From positions 781,914-845,913 of the forward strand of contig VUYV01000122.1 in the NCBI GenBank assembly GCA_008711295.1: DNA of 64,000 nt, written 5' to 3'. The notes below the pieces were generated by a model, which worked only from the letters and a program-made list of their open reading frames with translations, was not told where the DNA came from and did no database searches. This DNA is from Anarhynchus alexandrinus (Eukaryota > Chordata > Aves > Charadriiformes > Charadriidae). The translations under genes were made by a program, and so were the position numbers. This document shows positions 11,901 to 25,323 of this stretch, piece by piece; the stretch's first letter is position 1, and each line of letters begins with the position of its first letter.

Positions 11901-14548
11901 GTTCAGAAAGACATTCCAAACAGCATCTTTCACAGTTTTGTGTCACTTAGATGCTGTGGATACTTCAACTTCACTGAATTTTCCAACCCATTCATGTACT
12001 TAGTGAATAAATTCAGGGCACCGCTAAGTTTCGCAGAAGGTGCTAAGTAAGGTTTTTGAAATGGAAGAACAACACAGCAATCCTTTGAGATTAGTTTTAC
12101 TTTCATTCCAGTGCGTATCTATTTCTCTTTGAACCCTTCTAAAGTACTTGGTAATCAAAAGGAAGAAATAACAGGGTCAATAGGAATATACGACTTCTGC
12201 CTCTAATCATCTGGTCATCTTCTACTTTATGCTCTGGCTTGCAATCTAATAAGAAAAGACTAGATTGTTTTCAGCTGAGAAATACTGCTGCAATATTTGA
12301 TTAGCTTATTTAGAGAACAATGTTCAACAGCAAGTTGCTTTCTCCTTTTTATATTTTTCAGACTTTTTGCATGTTGGATAATGCATATGTCAAAGAGTAC
12401 AGAAAACTCCCTTCATTAGAAGAGGTGCTGACAGTCTCACTAACAGAAGCATCTTCTCTGTGCTTGCTCACTGCCTTGGAAAGGAAGGCCAAAGAGCTGG
12501 GGGACCAGAACCTGTCCATACAAACTTATTGTTATTTATCAGGGCTGGCTGTATTTAAAGAACAATCTTAGATGATCATGAGGAAAATCCAAACAGCAAG
12601 GCAATTTCTTCAGTGAAACAACAACAATTCTCCACTTCCTGCTATCTGGATAAAATGAAAACACTTTAAGGTGACTTACAACGACTTACGATCTTGAACA
12701 CGTCTGCTAAGGGAGGTTTCTCCAGCTGTTGCCAGCTGACAAAAGAAGGCCAGGACGATTATATGTCCTTCATGAATGGAATAAGTACAGTAAAACCTTC
12801 CTGCATGCTAGATTTTCTGCAGAGTTACATTTTCGCTCACAATAATTTTCTGTATTCTCTTCAGTTTCTCTCTTTCAGAGCATTCAAGAAACGTGGCGAT
12901 ATGCAAAAAGAGAAGAACTTGCCTTCTAGGGTGTTTATAATGCCTATTTCTGGTATTAAAGAGACACTGCACTTACGTTCTTCTCTTTGAGAATCATAAG
13001 GATGACATTTATTGTCTTAGAAGGTCTGAGGGCTGCCTCACTTTCACACAAGAAATTTAAGTTTCAAATCCTTCCAAAACACACAAGTTTTGAACTATGA
13101 AGATGCTTTGTTGTTTTATCGTGTTGGAATAATGTTTAACAGTACTTCTAAAAATAAAACAAAAATCACATTAGTCAGGATGAAGTATTGTCTTACAAGG
13201 TCTGCTCATCTGGTTCCTTCTGCAATAGGGAATTACAAGATTTCCTATTATACTAATGCAACTGGACATGTGCCACAGCACGGTAGCCTAGAAAATCTTT
13301 AAAAATCATACTTCTCAAATATGCAGCTGCAAAAATTAAAATTGCAAAATGATCTGGCAAGCTCAGAGATGGACAGAATTAAAATAAATGAGATTCAATA
13401 GATAAAAGTAATTGGTAGAAATGATAATCTTATATACCAAGTTGGAGACTGATATTTTGAAAGCAGTAATGCAGGAAAGAAGCCCTGAGGATTACAGAGG
13501 AAATTATTTAACTATACGTTCAAATGCAGCACCACTCCAAAAAGATGAATCCTATTCTGGGTTGCACTGATCCTGGCAATTATGGTAAAAGGAAAAAATA
13601 ATGCTACAATATTCCAAAACTGTGTATATCATACTGTGTCATATATTGTAAATTACAGATAGAAACATTCTCTCAGTTGGGAAGGTAATTTCTGAAGGTC
13701 GACTGATGGAATACTACTGCATAAGTAATACTATGAAAATGAAAATAATACAATGGAGAGCTGTAATAACAGCCCACACCTACCTAAGAAAATACTAATA
13801 GAAGTTTGAAATTATTTTTTTTTCTATAATTTTGAGGGTAATACTGAAAACACAAACCAGTATGTTTCAGGCTAAATGAGAGTTCATTGTAAGCGAGAAA
13901 TATTAGATAATGACTTTATTGAAGTAGAAGGGATAAAGAAGTAGTAATGCACGCACAAACTAAAATAAAGGTGCACAGATTCTCAAGTTTGTTCTTCTGT
14001 GAAGACCAGACCAGGCAGTTTTTCCTCATGCTACTAATGTTGACATGAATCATTGTGTTAACAGTACTTAAATGATTGCTGACCAAGGCAGAGTTAGCTT
14101 GTTTAGGTATTAAAAACTGTCTAGCCAAATAGCACAGAGCTCCGTCAAGACAGTCTACATATTTTAAAGAACATCAGTTACAGCATACTCACTTTTTCCT
14201 TTTCAAGAGACAGCCCTTTACAGTCACTGCTGGTGACCTTCATGCACTGGCTTTAGTCAGCTTTGGATGCAAGGAATCCTACAGGGTAGGGAACATAGAA
14301 CAACTCGGCCAAAATTTACACTCTTAGCACCGCTGGAAATCCAGTTTCTCCTCAAACCTGCCAATGTGCAATATGTTTTTCATACACGTCCGCAGCTGAC
14401 CATGTCTTAAGGTAGCTGCAGAAGTGAATTATACCCGTATTTCTCTAACCTTGTAGATGGTGATGTTACAGTTCTGGTCAATCACTAGCTAAACTTAATG
14501 ATCCCATCATACTGAAAATGTTTCTAGTGGCATGAATGAGTAATACTC
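8981..14548. other. Intronic stretch, nothing recognised
   Basis: AT-rich sequence without a recognisable gene or element. It includes a CCA repeat near 11018-11029 and a small tandem GGCTAATT repeat near 11803-11820. The open frames are short and show no family features. Confidence 0.6.
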
Positions 14549-15174
14549 ATGGTAGAGTCACGGGACCTGGACAGGCCGGAGAGGCGGGCCCAAGCCAACT
14601 TCATGCAGTTCAACAAGGCCAAGTGCAANNNNNNNNNNNNNNNNNNNNNNNNNNNNNNNNNNNNNNNNNNNNNNNNNNNNNNNNNNNNNNNNNNNNNNNN
14701 NNNNNNNNNNNNNNNNNNNNNNNNNNNNNNNNNNNNNNNNNNNNNNNNNNNNNNNNNNNNNNNNNNNNNNNNNNNNNNNNNNNNNNNNNNNNNNNNNNNN
14801 NNNNNNNNNNNNNNNNNNNNNNNNNNNNNNNNNTTCCAGTACCTAAAGGGGGCCTACAGGAGAGCTGGGGAAGGACTTTTTACTAGGGCATGTAGTGATA
14901 GGATGAGGGGGAATGGCTTCAAACTGGAAGAGGGCAGGTTTAGATTGAACATTAGGAAGAAGTTTTTCACTTTGAGGGTGGTAAGGCACTGGAACAGGTT
15001 GCCCAGAGAAGCTGTAGATGCCCCATCCCTGGAGGTGTTCAAGGCCAGGCTGGACGTGGCCTTGGGCAGCCTGGTCTAGTGGGAGGTGTCCCTGCCTATG
15101 GCAGGGGGGTTGGAACTCAATGATCTTCAAGGTCCTTTCCAACCTAAACCATTCTATGATTCTATGATTCTATG
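14549..15174 (+). mobile_element. CR1 LINE 3' portion, interrupted by an assembly gap
   Basis: The end of CR1 ORF2 and the 3' UTR in plus orientation. Before the gap the frame reads ...ANFMQFNKAKC. After the gap it resumes with YLKGAYRRAGEGL, NGFKLEEGRFRLNIRKKFF and HWNRLPREAVDAPSLEVF, and stops at LGSLV followed by TAG (end 15079). The 3' UTR and ATTCTATG tail end near 15174. This is the conserved C-terminal part of the reverse-transcriptase polyprotein. The last frame is intact over about 80 codons, so the copy is fairly young. The minus-strand open frames here are shadows. Confidence 0.94.
14629..14833. other. Assembly gap (205 Ns)
   Basis: A run of 205 undetermined bases inside a CR1 copy. 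The same reading frame is open on both sides of the gap as drawn, but the gap size may be an estimate. Confidence 0.98.
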
Positions 15175-15989
15175 TTTACGGTATTGCTTCATATTTCATG
15201 GAATGTCACAATCTTCTCATTTCTAAAGAGTGCAGTCCTGTTTAAACATATTCTCTCAGCAGAATTTGGAGAGAATTTCTCACTTATTAATGACATAAGA
15301 GAGATCCCTCTCTAAGTGAGAACAGCTATAAGATGGCCCTGTTCTTTCTGCACTTCTTGATCATTCGTGTAGATAGATAAATTAACATAGTTAATGATGC
15401 CTACATTGGCTAGACATGCAGTAGGAATACTCATTTGTCCTAACTACTCTAAGAATTCAGACTCCCTAAACTCCTGCTGCGATCAGGGGAGCAAGATAGC
15501 TTCCTCCAGAGGCCAATTAAGAACAGGTCTCTGCCTTGAAAATATTACAGAACGTGAACAAAACAGCACAGAAATCATCAATGATTGATGAGTGTATCTG
15601 CAATCAATCTAGCAATTGATTCCAGTACCGATGTAAAGTCAAATACTAATGTATATGTCAATACTGAAGATGTTAATGGTGTTAGCGATGTCTCGCACAT
15701 CTCACTGTTGAGGGAATTGAAATATGGAACAAAGTATCATGAGACATCTGAGATGAGTCTAGTGCAATACCAGAGAGGATTCTCCAAAAGCTCTTTGGTG
15801 GTTTTAACATCTTTTATGATAGAGCCCTTTAAAGTTTTATGATGTCTCTCATATAGCCTAGCAGCAGACAATCTGCCTCTGAACCACAAGTACACAGATG
15901 CTTCCTCTTTTGTGGGATTTGTCTTAGTTTTCCAGATGCTGGTGTGCTGGGAAGGAAACTATTAGTGAGAAATGGTGATGGAAACAGAT
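15175..15989. other. Intronic spacer between CR1 copies
   Basis: Unique-looking AT-rich sequence with two short plus-strand open frames (64 and 85 codons) of no recognisable family. Nothing else was seen. Confidence 0.55.
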
Positions 15990-16238
15990 AATTAAGGGAT
16001 TGGAGCATCTCTCATACAAGAAGAGGCTAAGAGACTTGGGAGTGTTTAGCATGGAGAAGAAGCAAATAATGAACTTAATTCAAATTCAAAAGAAAAATTT
16101 GGCAGCAGAACTTTCTAGACCTCTAATTTTCTGAGAAACCTGCTCTAAGTGGACATACTTGGAGAAGAAAGTTAGACTAGGTGACCTCCAAAGGTCCTTT
16201 CCAACATGAAACATTCTGTGATCTTGTGATTCTAGATG
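15990..16238 (+). mobile_element. Old, degraded CR1 fragment
   Basis: CR1 3'-region words are recognisable: GGATTGGAGCATCTCTCATA, AGAGGCTAAGAGACTTGGGA, GACCTCCAAAGGTCCTTTCC, then a decayed ATTCTGTGAT-type tail. The middle has lost much of the ORF2 C-terminus by deletion. It is in plus orientation and more diverged than the neighbouring copies. Confidence 0.82.
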
Positions 16239-16436
16239 TTTTTGGGGTACAGAATGTGCATATCACAAAATTCAGGAATGTGACCAATCCTGAAACACCA
16301 ACAAAAAAAACCCTTTGGTGGTTATTCACAAAGATTAATCCTCTTTAGCTTCTCCTAAGCAATTTTCTCACTCATGGAGGTTTTGGATTTGAGTCCCTCG
16401 GGAGGGGCTGCCTGTCTCCCCCTTAATAGTCAACGC

Positions 16437-16475
16437 AAAAAAAAAAAAAAAAAAAGAGAGAAAGAAAGAGAAAAA
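16437..16475 (+). repeat. Poly-A run with purine tail
   Basis: Nineteen A bases (16437-16455) followed by GAGAGAAAGAAAGAG and more A. It could be a decayed retroposition tail, but no recognisable parent sequence precedes it. Confidence 0.85.
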
Positions 16476-17659
16476 ATAGCTTTCCTAGTCTACACCTAGT
16501 TTGTGCAAATACACTTCTTGTGCAGCTATATTCCAAGAATGTGGTGGCATCACAAGTGCAGCAACACAATATTTGGAGTCCAGAGTGGCGTCCAGACATA
16601 TTGATCATGTACTATGGAATATAATTTGGAAAAAAAAACCCAAATATTTAACATACAATGACATACTAAGTACTAATAGCTGCACTGAATAAAAACTCTA
16701 CTATGAATAAATGCACTGTTTAACAAAGAGTAGATGCTGACAGTAATAGATTCGTGGAATCATGCTACCATTGGTAGCATTTATCCCCAATATCTGACAT
16801 TTTTGGTGCTGTTCACATACACCAGATATATTTGAGTATACCAGAAGAAACTTGTTGATGATTAACATATATGTCTAGACAAAAAACAGCTGAATGCATC
16901 CTGGCTTTTTTATTTAAACATTTATTGTAGGCATTTTCTTTTTTAAGAGTCAGGGAAAAAATATTCTTCTGGCTGTTTCTTTCTGCAATTAAAATTGTAT
17001 CAGTAGGTAAAGGACTGAAGACAATTGAAAAGCAAATTATATAGAGTAACTACCATTTACAGCTACATAGGTAGAGAATGCTACTTACCCTTCACACTTG
17101 CAACAGATGATTAATAATATTGGTTCTCATACTGCACTTAACTGGCATAGTCTGAAGACTCATTAAGAAACCACCAACACTAACCTCTTTTCAGTTTGTT
17201 ACTTTCGAAGTATAGATTTGCATATCATGATTGTCATACTAAAAGAAGCACTGAATATTTAAAAATTGCAAGGAGTTGTTCCAATATTGACTGCTTTTTG
17301 TGGCTATTTTTAATAGACTGCAAGTCACTTAAGTATTGGAGTTACAGTCTAAGAAGAATTTCTGAATTTACTGTGTACTACTGAATTGTATATAACGGAT
17401 CAAGAGTGACTTCCTCTTCTGCTTCACAAGCTGGCTGAGACATGGCACAAGCAGAGGAGCTATTTGGCCTTCAGGGCAGTGAATGTTACTGTACTCTTTC
17501 TTGGGCTTGTCGACAAAGTGCCCGTCAGAGGACATTAATTGCACATTTGGATGATAATAAGTTCACAGCATCAGATGTAATAAAGAGTGCTGCAGTAACA
17601 GTCTGCAACAATAGATACATGAATGTTTTTGGTATCTAAGTTATAACATCCCATTTTTA
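16476..17659. other. Intronic stretch, nothing recognised
   Basis: AT-rich with no repeat family or gene seen. Several open frames of about 60 codons are of chance quality. Confidence 0.55.
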
Positions 17660-18360
17660 ATTATTCTGTGTCCTTGATTCCTCCTTCTCTCTCCTGTCTT
17701 CACTTCAGAGCTGATTCACTTAACTCCTTTTTACCAAGCATTCAACTACTTTTTCCTCTTCTCCAGGTACAAAATTTAACACCTCTATTTAAAAAAGTAT
17801 TTGGAAAAAGAAAGCTGTTGTCTACACACCTGAATCTCCTTTCCCATCTTACTCAACTCCTGGTAGACTCAACAGTTCTGGAAACATTCCAGACATCAAA
17901 TCCACTTCCTCTGCTACACAATGATTTTTTAACACTACCACTTTCGATAAAAGCAGCGATTTTTCTTCTGTTTTCCATTTTGCTTGCAAACTCTGTTTGC
18001 CAAGTTTGGTGCTTTCCTCAGAACCTCCTCTTGCCCTTCTTTAATTCGGGTGTTTCCAACTTCTTCAGCCAAAACTTATTGAATTAAATTTTATATTGAA
18101 TTTCTTTCTCCTGTAACAACCTTTAGTATACTCAATAAATGTTTTTCTTCTAACAGACAATATTTGTCCTGCCTCACTGACCCCGTCCTTTCCTCATTCT
18201 TTATTCCTCTTACTCTTCATCTTCCTTCCTTCTTTTTCTTTGAAATCTTTCCTAACTGCACACATATGTGGGTGTTGCCAATCCTTGGAATAAGCTGTCT
18301 TTGACTGCACTTGTTCCTCCATCTTGTCTCTTCCTCTTCTCCCTATCAATCTTTAATCAG
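17660..18360. other. Pyrimidine-rich block with a 139-codon open frame
   Basis: The plus strand is markedly rich in C and T over about 700 bases. It contains an open frame at 17668-18087 rich in Leu, Ser, Phe and Pro, the composition expected from pyrimidine-rich DNA. No domain is recognised. It may be an ancient decayed element. Confidence 0.4.
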
Positions 18361-18667
18361 TAAAAAAAACCTCTTAGTAACACTTCTTGTTTTCTGTAGT
18401 GAATAATTTTGTTTCCTCTGTGTGGCAGATAATTTCTCTATGAGAATGAGACCACTGAAAGAAATTAGAAAATAAGAATGGACTAAACCAATTGCATACG
18501 AAATATACATTTGGAATAGTGATTAGTAATTCTTTTAAAGGGAAAAGTTCATAAAATTAATTTATTTCTTTATATTTCCAAATATAAACTCCAAAGTATA
18601 CTTTATCTTTTCTGTAACAGAAATGCAAAAATGTAACACTTGCGAATTTAAATTACTTTACACTTAT

Positions 18668-19508
18668 TAGCACCCTGAGCTGTATTAGGAAGAATGTTGC
18701 CAGCAGATCCAAGGACATGATCCTTCCCCTCTGCTTAGCACTAGTGAGGGCACACCTGTGGCCAGTACTGTGGCCAGTTCTGGGCTCATCTGATACAAGA
18801 GAGACAGGGACATACTGGAGTACAACAAAGGGCCACAAAGGCAATTAAGGGACTGGAACATCTGTCATATAAGGGGACGCTGAGAGTGTGGGGACTGTTC
18901 ATCCCCGAGAAGAAAAGGCTTAGGGGGATATCATCAGTGTTTATAATTACCTGATGAGAGGAGCGGAGAAAAGGACCCAGGTACTTCTCAGTAGTGCATA
19001 CTGATAGGCCAAGAGGCAATGGGCACAAATTGAAATGCAGGAAATTCAACTTGAGCATAGAAAAAATTATTTTACTGTGAGGGTGGTCAGACACCTGCAC
19101 AGGTTGGTATAGAGAGGTTGTAGAGTCTTGGAGACATTCAAAACCTGACTGGACATGNAAAGGCTTAGGGGGATATCATCAGTGTTTATAATTACCTGAT
19201 GAGAGGAGCGGAGAAAAGGACCCAGGTACTTCTCAGTAGTGCATACTGATAGGCCAAGAGGCAATGGGCACAAATTGAAATGCAGGAAATTCAACTTGAG
19301 CATAGAAAAAATTATTTTACTGTGAGGGTGGTCAGACACCTGCACAGGTTGGTATAGAGAGGTTGTAGAGTCTTGGAGACATTCAAAACCTGACTGGACA
19401 TGGTCTGGGGCAACCTGCTCTGGCTGACCCAGCTTGAGCAGGGCGGTTAGACTACACGATCTCCAGAGGTCCTTTCCAACCTCAGCTATTCTATGATTCT
19501 CTGATTAA
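18668..19508 (+). mobile_element. CR1 LINE 3' portion with internal duplication
   Basis: This plus-oriented CR1 runs from the ORF2 region (GCACTAGTGAGGGCACACCT) through GCACAGGTTGGTATAGAGAG to the 3' UTR (CACGATCTCCAGAGGTCCTT) and a tail ending ATTCTATGATTCTCTGATT. Its C-terminal ORF2 coding is broken by frameshifts and stops. A 244-base block occurs twice, separated by a single N, which probably inflates the element. Confidence 0.92.
18914..19402 (+). repeat. Exact 244-bp tandem duplication around one N
   Basis: Positions 18914-19157 and 19159-19402 read as identical, with one N at 19158 between them. Both copies start AAAGGCTTAGGGGGATATCA and end CTGACTGGACATG. Perfect identity in an otherwise decayed CR1, with an N at the junction, points to an unmerged contig overlap. 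Confidence 0.92.
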
Positions 19509-22500
19509 TACAGCTTTTACCTGTATCATAATAGTACAGAAAAATAAAACAAAAAAAGTTTTTTAGCATTCCTCTCCTCCTTTTTGGCTTTTAAATGATT
19601 TTCTTATAATTAACAACTGATATCCCAAATAGCGCTCTGCTGAACTATGCTGAAGACAACTGTTTGAGGACTATCTATCCATAGAGATAAGTCTTACTTG
19701 GTATTGTTAAAACATTGGCAGATTAATGTGATCTCCTCTGGAAATGAGTGCTGTTCTGAGCAGGCCCTCCCATGAACATGTATTTTGCCAGAACAGCAAA
19801 GAATTTAAAAACCTTTGACTGCATCGGTGAAAACTTTTCCAGTTAGAACAACAGAAAGGGAGGAGCTGGAGAGAAGGAATCCTGACAGATGTTCTCCATG
19901 AGTATGTACAGATGAGCTCTTGCATGATCCAGGATCATGTTCTAGGTTGTTGTGATATGTTCTCAGCTGCTTTTGCTACTTGCAGGGTACCACAGGCTTA
20001 AGCCCCCCAAGAAAACTTTTGTATCAACACTGAATTATAGCATCGTGGTTATAAATAATAACAAAAACAACAGACTTTTGGAAGCTCTGGCAACTTAGAT
20101 CTTCAGGGTTATTGAAAAGCCCAACAAATTACCTCTCTATTGAGGGTTAATTTCCTCATTGAGAAAGGATGTTACTGCTAGCCAGAAATTTAAAATGTTT
20201 CCTCCTCTGACCAGCAATCCCATGGTGTTATCAGGATTCAGCTGGAGCCAAAGAAATCTATTTAAGAAAATCCCTACAAGACAAAAAAATGAGCTCTATA
20301 ATCCAGTTATTAAAGGTGCAGTCATGAAGTACCTGCAATTGCTGACTTACTGAATATGCTTTTGAACCCTCTATGCTTGATAGACAAGAATCATACTGGA
20401 TTACTTTATTTCCAAGGGGTCCATTCTCAGAACAGGAAAAAAGCCAATCACTTCTTATATATCACCTATACAGCACTTATTAACCCTCAATTAAAAATCT
20501 GAACTAAAAAAACCCGATAATGTTGTAGAAAAAATGCTCAGAGCTGATACTTTATCTAGTGTTTCCTAAATTTGAAACTCTTAGCAGATATAATTTTCTC
20601 TAGTTGAATGCTGGAAAGTATTACCAAACAGTGATAGACTGAAACAAAACAAAACAATCCCCCACCACCACGACCAAAAGAAAAAAGAATGCTCAAACAG
20701 TTCTAACACAGAAAACGACAATCCTATCAATTTAAGAATACCAGCAGATTTCACTTTATGGCCAGGCTGAGGAGGGTAATCAGAGCTATATGGATTAATA
20801 TTAACTTAAAGACGCTGTAAAGTTCTGTAGAAGACCATAGGGAAGCTCCTACCGTAAAATCTAGCTCAAGAGCTTTACACCAATAATTAGCAGTGTCTGC
20901 AACCAGGTTGATCTCCAGGGGATGAAGACAAAACAGAATCCTTATATGCAAATCTGCCTTCCTAATTCTACCAACAGACATAAAACATTAAGTGGATTAA
21001 AGCCAAAAAGGGGCAAAAAAAAAGCCTTTGTCTCCCTCAATAGCACTTTAGAGGATAAAGTTCCTTGGAGACTGCTTAAATTCAGAGAAACGGGAAGGGG
21101 GGGAGGGGAGGGGGAAGACTGTGGAACTACTTGAGGATCTGGCCCTGGTGTGTCTATCTAGATCCAAGACAGACAGCTACAGATGAGCCTAGATGAAACA
21201 TTACTGACTGCGACAGATAAAGTAGGATGGGAATGATGATTACACTGCTCTGCCATGTGAATTGCTGTAGCCAAAATGATGTTCTGAATTATTCTATGAA
21301 TGTAGATGCTGATCATCCATTTTAAAATTAAAGATATATTGTTCACTGTGAAAATGAAATCAAAGACTCGACTCTGATCTCCCCCATTATGAAACAAATC
21401 AGATAATGTAAATCAAGTGTCATCTTGTAAGGTGATCCTTACTGGAATAAATTCAGCAGCTGAGACAGACATGTCAAAAAGCCACTACAACAATACCCAT
21501 GAAGCTCACTGGCACTCTGCACCATTATTTGGTTTCTGATATTTTTGTCAATTTTTTACGGAACAGTACCTAGCTCTAGTTGTGGGTCAACTCACCACAT
21601 AAAACTATAGCAAACATCAGAAACATGAATTCCTGTGCCTAAGGAAATCCTTTGGGCACCACTGAAAACCTTCAGTTATGCACTGACAGGTACCTAGCTG
21701 AGTCGCTGAGTTCAAGTCTCCCAGGATGTACAAATACCAAAGGGAAACTGCCTAAATTCTCCTAGGTCACCTTAACTGCATGGAGCTGCAGGGTAGATCA
21801 TGTGTCTGCATCAGGGCAATTCACAAACAAGGTGGTCCTCCACTTATTTTACCCATAAGCTCACCCACTAGATGACCTCGGAGTTACTTGCTAGATCGAC
21901 TCTTGCATGACAGGTATAAGCAAACTGTGATTCTCCAAAACTTGCCTCTTCACTGTCACCCCAAAACTTCTGGTTAGAGACCCCTGCTCAGAAGGGACAC
22001 AGCCCAGAATTTCCAACTCACTTAACCATCTGCATGCCATCGCCACTGGTATTTCCATTAAGTTTTCTTTGAAACTGTCCTACTTTGTACGAATACACAC
22101 CATATATATATAAATATAAATACATATTAATTGAAGCAAAGACTTGAACATTATTTTCCCGTGTTTCCTATCCACTAGCTCATCTTTTTTTCTGCTTCCT
22201 GCTGTGAATATTTTCAGTGGAAGAGCTTCAGTAAGGGAAGGCATAAGCAAAGCCCCTTAAGAAAGTTCAGTAACCAGATGGTAAGGACGTTCTCTGAGAA
22301 GGTTGGTAGACCAAAAGTCTTATTACTGGTTTGTATTAGAGACTGTGGCAGTTAAAAAACTTATCCCTTCTTAACTCATCTCACTAGCAGTGACTGCTCT
22401 AACTACCTGGCTACCGGCTAGGCCAAGCAGTCTCTTCGCTGTTCTTCCACTTGTGTCTTTGTTTCGTTGTGAGGAAGACCTGGCTTGGTTTAAAAGCCAT

Positions 22501-25323
22501 CTTTAAGAGAGAAGTGGAAAATCCCAAGAAGTGCTAAATACGTCCCTTTAGGGTGAAGCTGCTTCTCCAGGCTCTGTTCCCCCTCATCAGGACTTCCTAA
22601 TGTTTAGTTTACATATCTTCTGCTTCAGCTCGCTGTCTTTGGAGAACCCCACTCTTAATTTGACTTGCTCTTTCCAGACGTTTCTAAGACAGCTTAAACA
22701 TGTAATTTGAGGCAGACATTTCCTACAGGTACGCGTGCCTTTTTGTGGAACCAGTCTACTACTTCCCTAGTAAGGAAAAACTGTAGTTTTCATTATACAA
22801 TCATGTGTTACGAAGTCACCAACAAAAGCCAAGTGTTGACTCTTCAACTTCCCACCACACCTACTCAACTGTTTTCAAGCCAAACACCAGGTAAGACTCT
22901 CTTCTATTTCATCATATAATAAATGATATAATTAAAATTCGGTACTGGGCGTTAGTTATCAACGCACAGTGCCAAGGTCTATATGGATTCCACAAGAGAG
23001 GTATACATAATGAACTTACCTAAACCAAGCTTTTTAAACATATCAAAGTTCTCATTACTTGTAATATTAATGGAATTGATGTTTGAATGTATGAAGTACG
23101 AAAAGTTCTGTATAGACCAGAACTGATGGAGTGAGGAAGATGCTTATTTTTCTAATTTCTATTTTGGTGTACAGGGAAAAAGGGTGACATTTCCATGGTT
23201 GAATTTAAAGACATCTCTCACCTGAAAAACGGATTCTGGTAACATCAACAATATACAATCTATACAGGGTATGTGTATCAACTTAGAGGAAAAAATGAGG
23301 AAAACAATCGTTAAGACAAAGAGCAGACTAAACTAAACCTGACAGGCTTGAGTGATGACATAATACTCTCTTACTCTGTGATGGTGACACAAAAATGCCA
23401 AAGGACACAAAGCTGTCAGTCTTGTTGTTTATCTTCTATCTAAGACTAATAAAAGGAGGTTGGTGATTGACAGAACAGACATGGGCACAGTTCTAGGCAT
23501 ACAGTTTGCACTTTGTTTGAAAAATGTATTGATGGTTTTAGGGGTGGCTTGTTTGTTATTGCCTTTTCTGCATTACCTTTGTGATCTTTCACAAACTTTT
23601 GATAGAACTTTTTTAAAGCTAGCATTGCTTTTTTAAATCATGATTAGAAGCTATAATTTCTGGTATTGCGGTGCCCTACTAATTTATTAACAGCATTGGC
23701 TTCTGGAGAAGTGTCCAACTTAGTTGAAAACAAAACTCAGTTTTGCGTAACCTTTTAGGTACTATCATGGTGAATAATTTAATATTATCAAACATTTCTA
23801 TTTTTAGCTGCCTCAGAAAACAAAGCCTAAATGCATCCTGCTACATCAGCTCCTAACGACTAAAAACGGAAAATGACACAGGCCTCTATAGAGCATATTG
23901 AAGCAGCAGCACTTAATTTTAGCACATAAATATTGTAAGGCAGGTAAAACTACAAAGAGAGAGAACAAGGAACAGTCTACATAGTGAAACATTGCTGAAA
24001 ATGAGTGACTTGTTTGGTTATTGCCCCAATTACTCTGTAGGAAACAGCTGGTAGAAAATACTCTGAAATGAACCAAGTATCTTTCAGTTACGCAGAATAT
24101 TTCAATTGGGAAGTCTGTGTTATTAAAAACACAGGAAATAGCATTTTCAAAATCTTCCCATAAATAAATATGCATGTGTGCACGTGAGGATGCAATGCCA
24201 GTAAAACTCAAATTATTCTGCTTTATTACTCAAGAACCTCGTACAATTGAAGAAGGTACCCCATACAGCCACACTGTCCTGCAATTCATTCCTTTCACTG
24301 GAAGGGTTGCACAGTCCTGTGTTAGCAAGGTACATCTTTAAGACTTCCATGAGATACCTTCTTTTCTAAAAGCAAATGCACACATAAATAAGAAGGGCAC
24401 TTTGCTCCCAATTCACTCTTCCCCTCATACAGAAACTAACATTGAGAAGCACAATACTGAGGAGCAATATGTGTTTCCCACTGAGGCTGGCCCACTCCCC
24501 TGCAAAGCCCTGAAGATACTCCTGAGAAACACATGATCTGCTTCTGCTTTGGATCCTGGTTTGTTGTTTGACCTTGTCTGCAGTCACTTCAGCTTGCTGA
24601 GTCTATGATTTCTAACCCCACACGGCGACAGTGACTTTTCCTTCCACCTAACACTTGCTGTAAAGTGTTATTAGGGGAAAGGCAAGGTACCCAAGAAAGG
24701 TGGAGATTCAGTTCTCATTCCAGAGTGGACTGGAAAACGTTCTTTTATTGACACAGAAATACAAATTAGCTCAGTTTTAACAGCTCCATTCACCTCCTAG
24801 TTGCTGAGCATTGGGGCAGCAGCACCAAGAACGGGAAGAAAGTCTTCGGCCGGAACGGCTGAACTGAACGGGCATTTCACTACACTTTTAAGTCCCACCG
24901 CTATAGGTCCACGTGTTTGCTACCATGGCGTTTGAGACAGAAGTTTCAGTTCTGAACTCCTCACAGACTACAAACCAGTGCAACCTCCTCTCCCCTATTT
25001 CAGTCATTTTGACTGATGACAAATGTATTTTTCAAGTTTCAACAAATCATTTCACTTTAAGGTTGAGCTTTGGCAGTATATTTAACACTGGCCAATGTAG
25101 GCACAACAATTCATAATGTGAAGGATAATCAGAAAATTCCCCTCTCTTTCCTGTATTACAACTGCATTGTAATGCAGTTACAGCTATTATAATGAGACAT
25201 GTGTCAGTGTGCACCACTGTGCTACAGGCACATTATTCCAGCTGTTGAAGTTATTTCTCTTTGGCATCACGTCTCAGTACCTGAATCCCCCCAAAGCTCA
25301 GAAATGCACAGCCTATCATGTCT
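19509..25323. other. Intronic stretch with a few simple repeats
   Basis: AT-rich sequence with no gene recognised. It contains a G-rich tract at 21092-21115 and an AT-rich simple repeat near 22102-22132. The 121-codon minus-strand frame at 24211-23846 shows no family feature. Confidence 0.55.
21092..21115 (+). repeat. G-rich tract, potential G-quadruplex
   Basis: Four G runs (3, 7, 4 and 5 bases) are separated by one or two A bases, which fits the quadruplex pattern with very short loops. It lies on the strand opposite to CADM2 mRNA, so it is in the transcription template strand. Confidence 0.75.

Noticed and set aside
14549..15079. 176-codon plus-strand frame as a gene
   Set aside because: It is the CR1 ORF2 C-terminus, with a third of the frame made of undetermined bases.
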